DNA of 64,000 bases from Prorocentrum cordatum. Its lineage: Eukaryota > Sar > Dinophyceae > Prorocentrales > Prorocentraceae. The notes beneath the pieces were generated by a model. That model was given only the letters and a program-made list of their open reading frames with translations, had not been told where the DNA came from and ran no database searches. Below, piece after piece: positions 10,487-20,589 of the stretch (position 1 is the first letter of the stretch; each line of letters opens with the position of its first letter). The stretch spans positions 88,255 through 152,254 of the forward strand of contig CAUYUJ010020688.1 of NCBI GenBank assembly GCA_963575745.1. Reading direction: 5' to 3'. Both the position numbers and the translations under genes were made by a program.

Positions 10487-10786
10487 CGCGACCGACGCGA
10501 GCGCGGTGGCGCTGACCGCTCGGCACATCCCAGCGGGCACTTCAGTGCGAGTCGGCGACTTGGGCGGGCGCGGTACCGTGGCAACGTCGACAACGGTAGA
10601 CACGATTATGATAGTAGCGATGCTGGTGACGATGCTGACAGCGACGACGAGGCGGCCAGTGACGGCGCCGATGCTGATCACGCCGACGACGATGATGGTG
10701 TCTTCGCGTCGGTGATGAAGGTTTTGGGAGGATTTCTCGTGCCCGCGCGGCAGATGCGCGAGAGTGGCTCGCATGTCGTTATTTGA
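10487..10786 (+). pseudogene. Coding-like acidic fragment
   Basis: A frame open from 10487 to TGA 10784-10786 with no ATG near its start reads ...HDYDSSDAGDDADSDDEAAS, then an Asp-rich run, then FASVMKVLGGFLVPARQMRE. The texture (acidic linker then amphipathic segment) is protein-like and GC3 is high by eye. It may be a terminal exon or a decayed retrocopy. Candidate acceptors are the CCCAG near 10533 or TTCAG near 10543. No family recognised. Confidence 0.25.
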
Positions 10787-10799
10787 CACGGATCGTGCC

Positions 10800-10865
10800 A
10801 CCCCAGCATGCGCACAAGGGCGTTCGGGCGATTTCGACATGCGCGCGCGCGAAGCCCGTTTGGTA
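10800..10865. repeat. Dispersed repeat, inverted relative of 59005-59065
   Basis: The block CAAGGGCGTTCG...ATTTCGACATGCGCGCGCG then AAGCCCGTTT is the reverse complement of sequence inside the 286-bp tandem duplication at 58.8-59.2 kb. This shows a dispersed family with at least two loci in the window. Confidence 0.75.
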
Positions 10866-11079
10866 GCACTTCATGAAAGTTGTCTGCACTCTGCCACTTC
10901 TTTTGTTCTTTTCATTCCGTCGGACCACCGGAAGCGCCCCAAAAAGCAAACCAAACGCAAACGACGCCAAACAGCAGGCAATGTTTTGGGATCGTCCCGA
11001 CTACAGCCGGATCTTCGCGATTGTTTTGTGTTTTCGAAAGTTTCGGCGGTTCGGTTCCGAACAAAGTAATTCTGATTGG
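10866..11079. other. No recognisable gene
   Basis: Short unique stretch containing an A-rich block (AAAAAGCAAACCAAACG). Frames are under about 100 codons and unrecognised. Confidence 0.4.
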
Positions 11080-11410
11080 GCGGAGGAGGCGGCGGAGGAG
11101 GAAGAGAAGGAGGAGGAGGAAGAGGAGGAGGAGCAGGAAAAGGGGGAAGGGGAGGAGGAGGACGAGGACGAGGAGGAACAGGAAAAGGAGGAGGAGGAGG
11201 AAGAGGAGGAGGGGGAGGGGAGGAGGAGGAGGGAGAGGGCGGAGGAGATGATGAGAGGAGGAGGAGGAGGAGGAGGAGGAGGAGGAGAGGAGAGGGAGTG
11301 AGGGATGGGAGTAGGAGGAGGAGGAGGACGAGGAGAGAGGAGGAGGAGGAGAGGAGAGGAGGAGAGGAGGAGGAGGAGGAGGAGGAGAGGAGGAGGAGGA
11401 GGAAGGCGAT
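11080..11410. repeat. (GGA/GAG)n purine array
   Basis: About 330 bp of GGA/GAG repeats. Polyglutamate and polyarginine (plus) or polyserine/proline (minus) frames are repeat translation. Confidence 0.95.
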
Positions 11411-11469
11411 GACGACGACGACGGCAGCGGCAGCGGCGGCGACGAGGACACCGCTCGCTCGAGCAGGCA

Positions 11470-11740
11470 GGCGCCGAGGAACCCAGACAGGAACCCCAGC
11501 AATATCCCAAGAGGAAACCCAGCAAAGGACCCAAGAGGGAACCCAGCACGGGAACTCTACAGGGGAACCCAGCAAGGGAACCCAGCAAGGGAATCCAGCG
11601 AGGGGGCCCAGGAGGGGGCCCAGCGAGGGGCCCAGGGGGGAACCCAGCAAGGGAACTCAGCAAGGGAACCCAGCAAGGAAATTCAGCAAGGGAGCCCGGC
11701 AAGGGAACCCAGCAAGAGGACCCAGGAGGAAACCCAATAT
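11470..11740. repeat. 13-bp minisatellite (AGCAAGGGAACCC)n
   Basis: About 18-20 copies of AGCAAGGGAACCC with G-rich variants (AGCGAGGGGGCCC). Unit length is mostly 13 bp with 12- and 14-bp variants. Confidence 0.85.
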
Positions 11741-12154
11741 ATGCACTCCTATTCTATTGGCCTCCTTCACGCCAATCGTGCCGCGACCGTAAGTGGAGCA
11801 GCTCCGCGCGCCAAACAGAGGTAACCCAAAACATGGGTTACCACATGCCCTCTTGAGGGCATCCGACAGATGGATGCCCTTTCTTTGCAACGGCGATGCC
11901 ATGACGAGGGCATCGCAGATTGCGCTGCCCTCTTTGGCTGCCCGTGGAAAACCCAGTCCAGCTCGGACGTTCAGGCGATCACGGCGCCGATCGGATACGA
12001 GGAGACAGCGGGTAACCCCAAATGTGGTTGCCACTTCTGCGCACGAAAGCAGCGCCATTCGTCTGCGCGTGCTGTATTGCATGTTCCGTAGTTCTCGATC
12101 AGCTGGTTCCTCGCGCGCCCCTCTCGTGCCTTCGTTATTCTCTCTCGCGGCTGC

Positions 12155-13999
12155 CATGGCTAGGGAGAGCGCGATCCTGGCCGAGACCCTCCGCGAGACT
12201 CTTGGCGGCGCCGTTGGTGAAGAGAGCATCGACTTCGGCGAAGCCGTCGCGCGCGCCGACGGCGTGATGCCCCGCGTCCACGCCGGCCTCCCGCGCGGAC
12301 GCGTTTGGCAGGAGGGGCTGTGGAAGATCGCAGGCCTTCCCGCTGCGCCCATGAACGTGCGCGCGGGCGTCGAGGTCTACTATTTCGGGGACTAGTTGAT
12401 GGGCCAGGACTACGCGGAGATCCCGGGCCCTGGCGGGAAAACAGTCGGTGTCCCCGCCGAGTGGAGAGACGCGCGTGGGCAGCAGTGCCGCTTGGACGTG
12501 GTCGAGGACCTTGAAGTTCAATTTCAGCGGCCTCCCTCCACCGTTCAACCTCGAGACCGAACCTGGCGGGCCGGGCGTCGCGCAGAATGTTGTCGCGCGT
12601 GCTGGCGATTCAGATGTGCGCGTCTTCAAGGGCGTTGACCTGGAAGGCCAGTGCCTGAATATGGCCAATTGCGAGCCCATGTGTCACGGCACTGGCGTAG
12701 TGTATCAGCATGGGAATCAGTATAGGGCAGGCCGCGGCGCGACCTGTTATCTCCTGGAGAGACTCGGGCGGCCTACATATTCGCTTCTCCGCGCTGACCG
12801 CCGCGGCGAAGCCTGCCGAGCGTTCGACCGAGTGGGGCAAGAAGCAGGAGGGGCATCGCTGCGTCGAGAAGAAAAGGCCGAGGAGCAACGACCGCGACCA
12901 GTTCGTGGAGCTCGCGGACAGGGGCAGTCTGGCAGGGGGGCGCGGCGCCATCTGGTTAGCCGCGTTGCCCCCCGACCCCCGCCCCCGACCGCGGGGGCCT
13001 TGTGGCCGCCGAGCGAATGCGGCTCCCAGCCGGCGCTGTTGCCCCCCGCCGCCAGGAGACCAACGGCCCGCAGTCGAAATTCTACGGTTGGGAGGGGCCC
13101 CGCGTGATCCAGGCGCTGCGGAGCCATGGGGGCGGGCGCGTTGGCGCCGAGCGCGCCTCTGTCTGGGTGCTTGCGCCGAAGGGCTCGAGCCGTGCCATCA
13201 ACGCTTCGCCGTGGCGGCGTGATTTGGATCGGGGCGCCGTGGAGATCTCGCCGGCGCTAACGCCGTGGAGATCTTGCCGGCGATTCGCCGTGACTGCGTG
13301 CTTTGGATCGGCGAGGCCAGGGTGGGGAGGGCGAAGGCGTCAAAGACCATTGCGTTCCTGATGCCCATGCTCGAGAGCGACGCCCTCGCGGGCGATGGCG
13401 AGGAGGGCGCGATCCAGCCGGCCGTCGCTGCCGCCGAACATTTTGATTTCTTCGAGGGCGAGCCCGTGGAGGGGGTGCTGCCGGCGGTGCTTGACGACGG
13501 GGGCCCGAGCAGACAGGGCGCGCCCGTGTTCGGGGCCTTCCTCGACCCGAGCTAGGAGGGCCCCCACCCTTCGGGCTAGATAGGGTCCAACGCGTTCGCC
13601 CCAGGGGCGTCGCGCCAGGCCGTGAATTTCAGCTGCGACACTGCTTTGGAGAAGCAGTTGGTGGCGTAATGGCGCCGAGGGAGAGCCGTGGAGATCGCGC
13701 TGCAGCTGTCCGTGGCTCTCACCTCGCCCTCCCTGTAGCAGGTCGCAGGGGGGGGGGGCGCGAGGGCCCTGCTCGCGAGGGCCCGCGTCGTCGTGACCGC
13801 GGGCGCGCGAGTGTTTCTCCGCTTGGCATCCGAGGAGTTTCCAGAGGGCGGGGTCGCGCCTTTCTACCCATGCAGCAAGAAGTCAAAGCCTGGCCTCTTC
13901 ATTTCCTCGCCCGAGACGCGCGTGCTTCTGCGAGTGCAAGGGCGGTCCGACTTCGCCGAACAATTGCCCGTCCGACTTCAAGGAGAAGACGGAGTGGTC
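12155..13999 (+). pseudogene. Degenerate P-loop NTPase-like gene, cut by the assembly gap
   Basis: A chain of coding-like segments in changing frames. The first is an ATG at 12155 (MARESAILAETLRETLGG...) broken by an in-frame TAG at 12393, after which the same frame continues (GQDYAEIPGPGGKTVGVPAE). Further segments lie at about 12525-12770 (FNLETEPGGPGVAQNVVA), 12760-13000 and 13040-13260. A longer one at 13265-13555 contains CVLWIGEARVGRAKASKTIA and, about 60 residues on, GVLPAVLDDG and AFLDPS. GEARVGRA sits where a Walker A (GxxxxGK[ST]) is expected, with the Lys and Ser/Thr lost, and LPAVLDD fits a Walker B. The A-to-B spacing suits a compact superfamily-3-helicase-like ATPase, but the family call is inference. 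Segments continue to the N gap. Multiple stops and shifts make a functional product unlikely. Confidence 0.5.
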
Positions 14000-14099
14000 N
14001 NNNNNNNNNNNNNNNNNNNNNNNNNNNNNNNNNNNNNNNNNNNNNNNNNNNNNNNNNNNNNNNNNNNNNNNNNNNNNNNNNNNNNNNNNNNNNNNNNNN
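14000..14099. other. Assembly gap (100 N)
   Basis: Exactly 100 N, the conventional size for a gap of unknown length. The NTPase-like pseudogene enters it from the left. Frames drawn across it are artefacts. Confidence 1.
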
Positions 14100-14600
14100 T
14101 GGGGTGCAGCGCGCCCGAGCGAGGCCGCGGACGCAGGCGCGAAGGCTCCACGGCCTGGCATCCCCACCGGCTGCGAGGGCGAGACTGAGCTCGCGGGCGG
14201 TTTCTCGCAAAGCGCCTTCGGCGTTTCCAGCAAAGATTACGCACACACACACACACACATGTCTAGGAACTCGAGCGGCAGGCTCTGACGCGTCTCGGAG
14301 CTCTGCCGAAGGTCCCCGAGTTTTGCCATCCACAAGCGGGCTGTTCAGAAACGACGGAGCCGATTGGAGATACACTCTTTGCGGCGCACGTGGCGACGGG
14401 TCAGCTACTGGGGGTCGGCCAATCCCCTCCGATGCCCTTTGGCTGACCCAGGTTTGGGAGGCACGTGGAGCCAACCCCGCCATTCCTCTTTTCGCTGACG
14501 TGGGTTTGGGAGCTACTCAGCGGCCGGCTGGGCTTCGCGACAGGGCGCTGGCCGACCCGTGTCTGTGCTGACCCGAGTTAGTGCGTCCCCGAATCCCCCC
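14100..14600. repeat. Right of gap: (CA)n and TGACCCAGGTTTG-type repeats
   Basis: A short (CA)n tract is at 14241-14258. From about 14440 to 14580 there are degenerate copies of CTGACCCAGGTTTGGGAG (CTGACGTGGGTTTGGGAG, CTGACCCGAGTTAGTG). The same motif recurs at 38.8-38.9 kb and 62.3 kb. Confidence 0.6.
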
Positions 14601-14900
14601 GTGAGGGCTCTTCGGACGCACCCCCCATGTCGTATATTTCCGAGTTGAGCCCCCCCCACCTTACCTGGCCAGTCGAAAGTCTCACCAATTCGGGCGTTGA
14701 GGTCGCCATGCACTTTTTTATCGGCGCGCCGGCTGGCCAGGATCGCGAATGCCAAGCGCACCGTGGCAGCAGGGGCAGAGCCAGGTGGACGTGAATGTGT
14801 TGTTCGACCACCGCAGACTCCGAGTGGCGCTGCGTCAATCGGACGTCTGGCCCGAGCTGAAGGGGACACGAGCAGTTGATTCTGGAAGAGCAGAGGCGGA
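14600..14900 (-). pseudogene. LINE-type endonuclease (EEP) remnant
   Basis: On the minus strand one frame reads RRADKKVHGDLNARIGETFD, with GDLNARIG at 14684-14707. GD(F/L)NAR(I/V)G is the signature of the exonuclease-endonuclease-phosphatase domain of non-LTR retrotransposons, where Asp and Asn are catalytic or substrate-contacting. The following PGKVGG fits the usual loop. The frame extends upstream to 15076, but clear family sequence is limited to this motif and its surroundings, and no reverse transcriptase follows, so this is at best a truncated fragment. Confidence 0.45.
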
Positions 14901-15437
14901 AGTCCCAGACCACCGTCAGTGACAAAGCTACAAAGGAGAGGACCACAGTGTCGGCCAAGATCATGATGCCAACGGCCGAGTACATGCTGCAGTACCCACC
15001 CATCGCGGCAAGCTCTTCCTGACGGCTCGAAGAATCCGCGTACTTTTCGGGTGATTTTGAGACGAGGGTGGGACATCTGTTCAATACTGCTGGTGTGCAG
15101 CGCATTTCAGTCCAGGAGGGAAGAGTGAATAATGCGTAATGAAGTACATGATCATGTGGGCGAATCCGATCCAAGTTCATCAAGCCGATGCGAGATACGC
15201 CTGTGACAAAGCATTGGCGCATTGTGGCGCAATTCGCTAAATGGTGTCCCCGTTCACATAGCTCTTTTGCCGGCGCAGTTGCTCTGCATAACCGCTGACG
15301 TAAAAAAAGTGATAAAGCATTGGGCGCCATTGCGAAGACCAGCCGAACGTGTCAGGAGTTGTTCTTGAGACGGTGCCTAAGGATGATAACGTTTGTAGAT
15401 TGAGAATGCACACCAGGAGCATTACGATACCGAGCAA
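14890..15437 (-). pseudogene. Possible degraded membrane-protein fragment
   Basis: Minus-strand frames carry two hydrophobic stretches. One is at 15437-15380 (MLGIVMLLVCILNLQTL) and the other at about 14990-14915 (CSMYSAVGIMILADTVVLSF, with the hydrophobic run continuing). Between them, in a second frame, is an ordinary-looking segment (LNRCPTLVSKSPEKYADSSS). One shift joins them. Two membrane segments separated by a soluble loop could come from an ion-channel-like protein, but I cannot name a family. It overlaps the start of the endonuclease-like frame, so the two may be one decayed insertion. Confidence 0.3.
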
Positions 15438-16139
15438 GTTAACTCCGACACCAGTGGTGGCCGTGACCGAAGGACAGCCGTGGTGAAGGCTCTCGGGGAC
15501 GCTTCACGCCCAGTCTGCGAAGCACCTCCGCCTCCTCCTCCTCCACGACTACCTTCGCGGTCGGCCACGAGGAGTGCTGCAGTCGGAGACGCAGGATGAC
15601 ACTACTCGCTGGTACGTATAATTGATGCAGCCGCGTGCGGAACCAGGAAATGCATCACATATTGATCTCATTGGAACCAGCCAGCCCTGGTGGGCCGCCT
15701 GCGATAATATGCCTCCCTTGTTCGGATGACGATGGCTGAGTTATGAAGGGTTGTACGGATTTATTTGAGCAGAACAGGTCTGGGCACGCATGACATGCAG
15801 CATGTCGCTCACGTGCTCCCCATCAATCTCTCTCGCCCCTTTTCCCCAGGTATGCGCCATTGAAAACATGCGGTGCAGCTTTTCGGGTAGTTCGTGACCG
15901 CATGCATGCATGTGCATGTATCCAGCGTGAGAAAACACATAATCAGGAGTTGTGCGCATGTTGCCGCGTCTCGCCTTTGTCGTCGCTGTGGCTCCACAGT
16001 GGCCTTATATGTGTGTTACTTCGCGTTCGCATTTCAGGCATCTGAGAGTCACTGCCAGACTACGGCATGGAGTCGACAGAGAGGCGGGGGCATTGCGCAT
16101 ACTCTAGCTGGGTCAGGCAGTTGGCAAGAAAATTGTCGC
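15438..16139. other. No recognisable gene
   Basis: Mixed-composition sequence. A short CTCCTCCTC stretch near 15530 and GCATGCATGC near 15900 are the only repeats. Frames are short and unrecognised. Confidence 0.4.
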
Positions 16140-16380
16140 CTCAGCCGCCGCCACTATTGCCATCGCTGCTCCTGATCCTTTTCCTGATGCTGCCGCCGCT
16201 GCTGTTGCGGTCGCTTTGCTGGTGCTGGTTGAGGTGCTGGTTCTGGTGCTGGTGCTGGTGCTCGTGCAGCTGCTTGTTTCTGCCTCCTTCTCCTTCCTCT
16301 TCCCGCCCCCTCCCCTCCTCCCTTCTCCTCTTCCCAGTCCTCCTCCTCTTCTTCTTTCTCCTCCTCATCTCCGTTTCTCC
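16140..16380. repeat. GCTG/GGTGCT repeats and CT-rich tract
   Basis: GCTGCCGCCGCTGCTG and (CTGGTG)n repeats at 16185-16270 are followed by a CT-rich tract to 16375, immediately upstream of the relict spliced leader. Confidence 0.75.
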
Positions 16381-16387
16381 CGCACCG

Positions 16388-16414
16388 ATTTTGGCTCAAG
16401 CCATTTGGCGGGCT
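16388..16414 (+). other. Relict dinoflagellate spliced leader, probably tandem
   Basis: ATTTTGGCTCAAG at 16388-16400 matches the last 13 nt of the conserved dinoflagellate spliced leader exactly. It is followed at once by CCATTTGGCGGGC, which looks like the decayed start of a second copy (CCATTTTGGCTCAAG). Stacked relict leaders are the known signature of trans-spliced mRNA that was reverse-transcribed and re-integrated. It sits directly in front of an intronless coding copy. Confidence 0.75.
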
Positions 16415-17030
16415 AGTGGCGGCTCTGCGCAGCAGAGGTTTGGACGCCATTGCCGCGCCAGGGCTGCTTGCTGCCAGGCTTGGCGAAGCGCTGCGTGCTA
16501 TCGCGAGCGTGCAGGGGCTGAAGGCCAGTGACAGGAAGGCGGCAGTGCGCATGTCGGTTAAACTCGCCATCGCGCCATTGCCAGAGGATCTTCAACTTTG
16601 CCGTGGAGACGAAGACCCCCTCGTCCCATGGGCGCGCCTAACGTGTAGCAGGCCAAGGGCGAGCTGCGGGCAGCAGACGAGGGGCCGCTTGCAGCGCTGC
16701 TGGGCACGCTCAGCAAAGGACGCAGTCGTGCAGCTCGTCCTCGAGGGCTGGCAGCCGCACTCCTCGAGCTTTTGCAGGTTGCGAAGCACTGGAATGAGCA
16801 TAAGCACTCTGAGCGCAGTGGCAGTTGCGAGAATGTGCTGTGGCAGCATGGGGGCCAGGCCCCCAATGAGGTTCCCAAGACGGCGCAGACGAAGCTTGAG
16901 GTACAGCTGAAGCAGGAGCATCTGAAGATGGAGCAGCTCGAGCAGCTTCATGCGACAATTGAGGAGGACATCGGCAGGTCGCCGAGCTGGAGCTCGCGAG
17001 CGACATATTCGAGAAACATCAGCGACATCT

Positions 17031-17062
<32 letters not shown>

Positions 17063-17300
17063 CCGAACTGAAGTTCAGGGCCGTCGAGGAGAAGCTCACG
17101 GATGTCACGCATCTCGGCTTGAAGATCACGGCCATTGCCGAGAAGCTCAAGGATGTCGACCCCAAGGAGGGTAACAAGATGAAGAACACCTTCACGAACG
17201 AGCTCACGCGCGCAGAAACGTTCCTCGCCACAGATGACGCGTCCTTGCAGAGCGATGTGGAGCGATTGGAGCGGATCAATATCGGTTCCCCCTCCGGCCG
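16401..17300 (+). pseudogene. Retrocopy of a coiled-coil, Gln-rich protein
   Basis: Coding-like sequence starts right after the relict leader (GLVAALRSRGLDAIAAPG) and runs to about 16620. It resumes in another frame at about 16660 after a TAG (QAKGELRAADEGPLAALLGT) and continues through KTAQTKLEVQLKQEHLKMEQ, typical of a coiled coil. A further shift at 16978 restores VAELELASDIFEKHQRHL, ten glutamines, then TELKFRAVEEKLTDV and NTFTNELTRAETFLATDD. The shifts and stop contrast with the well-preserved amino-acid texture, as in a fairly young dead retrogene. No intron is needed to explain the layout. Family not recognised. No clear poly(A) tail was seen downstream. Confidence 0.5.
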
Positions 17301-18000
17301 TGCTTGGGTGCAAGGGCAGGGGCCGTCCTTCTTGACTATTCTCTCGCAGAATGGCCAGGCGCAGCGGCGCGGGCAGGACTGCAGGCGGCATGCCGCTTCT
17401 TTCTTTTTCCCAGGCTTGCCGAGTGCTCCCCGCCTGGATGCGGGCGGTCGTGTGGTGGGTGCGGGGTCCCCCTCCTCGGGAGCCATAAGTTGGCAGAGCG
17501 AGCCAGCCTGGTGCCCTCACCCCTGCGGAAGTGCTCAATCAATCAATCATCTCCTTTTCTCCACTTCCGTCCTCCACCCTAGTCTTTTTTGCCTGTTCGC
17601 GCGACATCTGCATCCTTGGCATATTTTCTCTGTCGTACGCAGTCGGCAGCTCTGCAAGAGCGCCGGCCCAAACTGGTCGTTTCTTCATAGCAGGAACACC
17701 GACACCTGCATCCCTTTTCCTCCTGCTTTTCCTACTCCCCTTCCCGGCCCCCCTCTCCCTTCCCCTTCCCGCCTCCCCCTCCCTCCTCCCCCCTCCCCGT
17801 CCTGGTCCCTTCTCCATTCCCCCCCATCCTGAGCCAACCGAAGCTCTGCGCACCGTCATCAGCTCCAGCAAGAAAACTCACCCCAGAGTGTCCAACTGAG
17901 AAAGGCCCAACAGAGGCCTGTGCGCCTCTGGCGCCGCTCCGTTGGGATGTGGCGGCGAAACGGGCTGGATAATACCACCGCGCCACATCCCATTTACAGT
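17301..18000. other. No recognisable gene; CT-rich patches
   Basis: The frame of the retrocopy stays open to about 17830 but turns Pro/Ser-rich over CCTTCCCC low-complexity sequence (17690-17830), so it is not credible as coding. AATCAATCAATC at 17538-17549 is a minor repeat. Confidence 0.45.
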
Positions 18001-18045
18001 TTGTATGTGTGTGTGTGTATGTGTGTGTGTGTGTATATATAGTCG
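18001..18045. repeat. (TG)n/(TA)n microsatellite
   Basis: TGTGTGTG with TATG interruptions ends in TATATATA. Confidence 0.95.
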
Positions 18046-18179
18046 TCCGCCCCCACATGAGCATGCATGTTCGGGCCTCCTCTGAATGACATATACAAAT
18101 CTGGTCGCGCCCCTGTAATCATACATCTCTCATCCTGCGGGAGTGGCCGTGCCATAGGATTCGCTTTGAGGCGGTGGTG

Positions 18180-18800
18180 CACATAAATTCCTTTTCTGGC
18201 GGACGTGCAGGGGTTGTTCCATGGAGGAAGCCTTGTGATAGCACAGATCTTTATGATATTTGTAATGGTTTTGGTACGGAAACCCTAGAACAACACAGAC
18301 ATTCTTGATACTGTTGGAGGTTCTCGTGAGGAAGCCTTGTGGAAGCGCAGATATTCTTGATATCTGTTGGTTTTCTGGGGAAGGGTGCCCCTCCTCCTAA
18401 CGACCCCCAGGGACGATGCGCCATGCAGGAAACCCTTTGAACACGCAGATATTCCTGATGTGTTTGATGGTTTTGGTGATAATTTTTGAACACGCACACG
18501 CATATCTATATTTTTACAGATACACATATACATATACTTTAGTAAGGTGGAAGTTTTCGCAAGGCAGCACGGTGGACATAACAGATATTCCTGATATGTG
18601 TTGGTTTTCTGTGGAAAGGGCGCTCCTCCTCCCCCTGCTCCTCCAACCCTCTTGCAGCGCCCCCGCATCATGAAAACCTGGCAAATATCAGGAATATCTG
18701 TGTGTTCCACAAAAAGGTTTCCTCACGAGAACGTCCAACAACATGAGGAATATTTTTGTTTTCGCAGCGCCCTCCCAAAACCTCCACACATATCCGTACT
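18180..18800. repeat. Degenerate repeat with palindromic core AGATATTCTTGATATCT, both orientations
   Basis: Copies of CAGATATTCYTGATATSTG plus TTGGTTTTCT and GGAAGCCTTGTGGAAGCGC start near 18244, 18298, 18352, 18446 and 18583. An inverted copy is at 18680-18770 (CAAATATCAGGAATATCTG...CCTCACGAGAACG). Spacing is irregular (54, 54, 94, 137 bp). Confidence 0.7.
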
Positions 18801-18861
18801 GTACATGTGCTTTCGATTTTTTTCTTGCCTGCATTGTCCCTGGGGGACGTCGATGAGAGTA

Positions 18862-18921
18862 GGAGGAGGAGGAGGAGGAGGAGGAGGAGGAGGAGGAGGA
18901 GGAGGAGGAGGAGGAGGAGGA
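18862..18921. repeat. (GGA)n microsatellite
   Basis: About 20 near-perfect GGA units. Confidence 0.98.
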
Positions 18922-19029
18922 GAGGAGATTTCGCAAGGTTTCTTTACGACACCTGCAAAACATACCAGTTGCATCCATGTTTTTCACGCGTTTACCTTAC
19001 CAACGCCATCAACTATAGCAGTACTATAC

Positions 19030-19030
<1 letters not shown>

Positions 19031-19102
<72 letters not shown>
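19031..19102. repeat. Poly(T), about 72 nt
   Basis: An uninterrupted T run on the plus strand, i.e. poly(A) on the minus strand. It could be the 3' tail of a minus-strand retroposed transcript whose body would lie at higher coordinates, or a simple homopolymer. Its length may be misassembled. Confidence 0.9.
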
Positions 19103-19103
<1 letters not shown>

Positions 19104-19189
19104 TCTCTCTCCTTTTTGTTCCCTTCCCCCCACAGTTTTTCCTTATCAGAACCGTCAAGCATGTCACGCATACGTTTGTTTCCACATGT

Positions 19190-19640
19190 CACGTCAGCGC
19201 ATCGTGCGTGGCTGCTGCCCGTCTTCACGCGCTGGCGATGCAGGGCAGGTTTTCTCCCCGCAGCCCACCGACTTCCTGTCGGTCATGAACGGCCCCCTCG
19301 TCTGAGGCCCCTCCTCAAACTACGCTGCTTCCTGGTCGCGGCTTGGACTACCACCCCGGGCCTCTTCGGCATCACCCGGTGGCACAACGTTGCACATCGC
19401 CTTCGTGGTGCTCTTCTTCCTCCTGGGCGTCGACCTGGTCAAGTGACACGTCCCCCTCTGCAGTGCTTGAGGCTGGTGTTCGTGATGCGCCAACGACGGC
19501 AACACCATCTCCTTCGCCCTCTGGGTCTTCGCCCCCGGTACCAGTCCGCGGCGTACCTGCTCCTGCACTTCCACCTCGGCGCCGCCTGCACCCCGGGCCC
19601 CGCCCGCTCCGGCCGCCTGAGGCCCCGCCTTCCTATGCCC
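19190..19640 (+). pseudogene. Possible decayed coding sequence with a hydrophobic segment
   Basis: Protein-like stretches occur in shifting frames: VFSPQPTDFLSVMNGPLV before a TGA near 19303, then HIAFVVLFFLLGVDLVK ending TGA near 19445, then ANDGNTISFALWVFAPG near 19490-19540. An AATAAA at 19649-19654 lies just beyond. Family unknown, and it may be chance in GC-rich DNA. Confidence 0.2.
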
Positions 19641-19911
19641 TGTCTCCCTAATAAAGGCTGTGGGTAGCCCGCCTAGCTTTTAGCGGAAGAGGTTCGCTCT
19701 CGCCCCGCACATCAAACAACAGTTTCCACATGTTTTCCTTCCTGGCGCGTCGACCTCGGTGACCATTTCTGGGGTCACGACGCGTGTGACGGGTGTGCCA
19801 AACTTGATTCGGGCACGCCATGCGGACGCTGCCACCAGTGCCGCCGTTGGTGGAGCACCCTACCGGGCCGCGGAACGGCCGCTGCGCGCGCGTGCGCGGC
19901 CATGCCAGGCC

Positions 19912-19991
19912 TCCGTAAGGTGTTCACGTCATGCTCGCCCCATCGGCCGCGTGTGGCTCACCCGTCGCCCTCCTCGTCTGCCTTAGGTGTT

Positions 19992-20030
<39 letters not shown>

Positions 20031-20063
20031 CTCACTCTCACTTTCTCTCTCGCCCCCCCCCGC
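19912..20063 (+). other. Candidate intron containing (CT)n tract
   Basis: GTAAGG at 19914 could be a donor, and a (CT)n tract (19996-20026) plus C-rich run ending CCCGCAG at about 20064 makes a textbook pyrimidine-rich acceptor. The flanking frames are not recognisable as a protein, so this is a splice-like pattern only. Confidence 0.25.
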
Positions 20064-20589
20064 AGATCTTGCCCCGCTGGTGGCCCAGCCCAGCGCGGCT
20101 CTTCCACTTTCCCCGGTAGTGCGCTCATGCGCGTTGTGTCGTCGGGTGGCTCGTGGCATCCACGGGGAGGCCTCCAATGTCCGCGGACCCAGTGTGTCGG
20201 CGCTGTACCCCCTCCTCTGGCGCGCGGAGTGATCCAGGGCCCAGCGCCAACCAATTAAATCCGCTCGGGCTTCCAACAACTTTCCTTTTTTGGGCTAGTA
20301 CCCGTCAGGGCTCCGCCATCTTCCGCCAGCCCCCTCTTTATCATTGTGGAGTGTCTAGGAGGTCTGTTGGGATGCCTGGGCGCCGTCGTGAAGCAATATC
20401 GAATCCTCATGCGAGGGCGAGCTGGTAATTTTCAAGATAAATGTAGATCCAGATCGTTTTTTTTTTTTTTTTTTTTTTTGTTTTTTGTTTTTTTTTCTTT
20501 CTTTCTTTTTTCTCCGAACTTCCCCTCATGATGTGGATTGGAGGCCCTCGTGGAACGACTGGGGGTTACTCGAGGTTAGGTTTGACAAA
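20064..20589. other. No recognisable gene; poly(T) tract at 20457-20478
   Basis: GC-rich sequence, then a T-rich stretch with a 22-nt T run and TTTTGTTTTT/CTTTCTTTC repeats to 20515. No coding motif. Confidence 0.5.

Noticed and set aside
4060-12450. Shared VPAEWR between the first gene's C-terminus and the 12.4-kb pseudogene
   Set aside because: A six-residue match without flanking similarity; treated as coincidence.
13669-14571. 300-codon frame crossing the gap
   Set aside because: It runs through 100 N, so its continuity is artificial.
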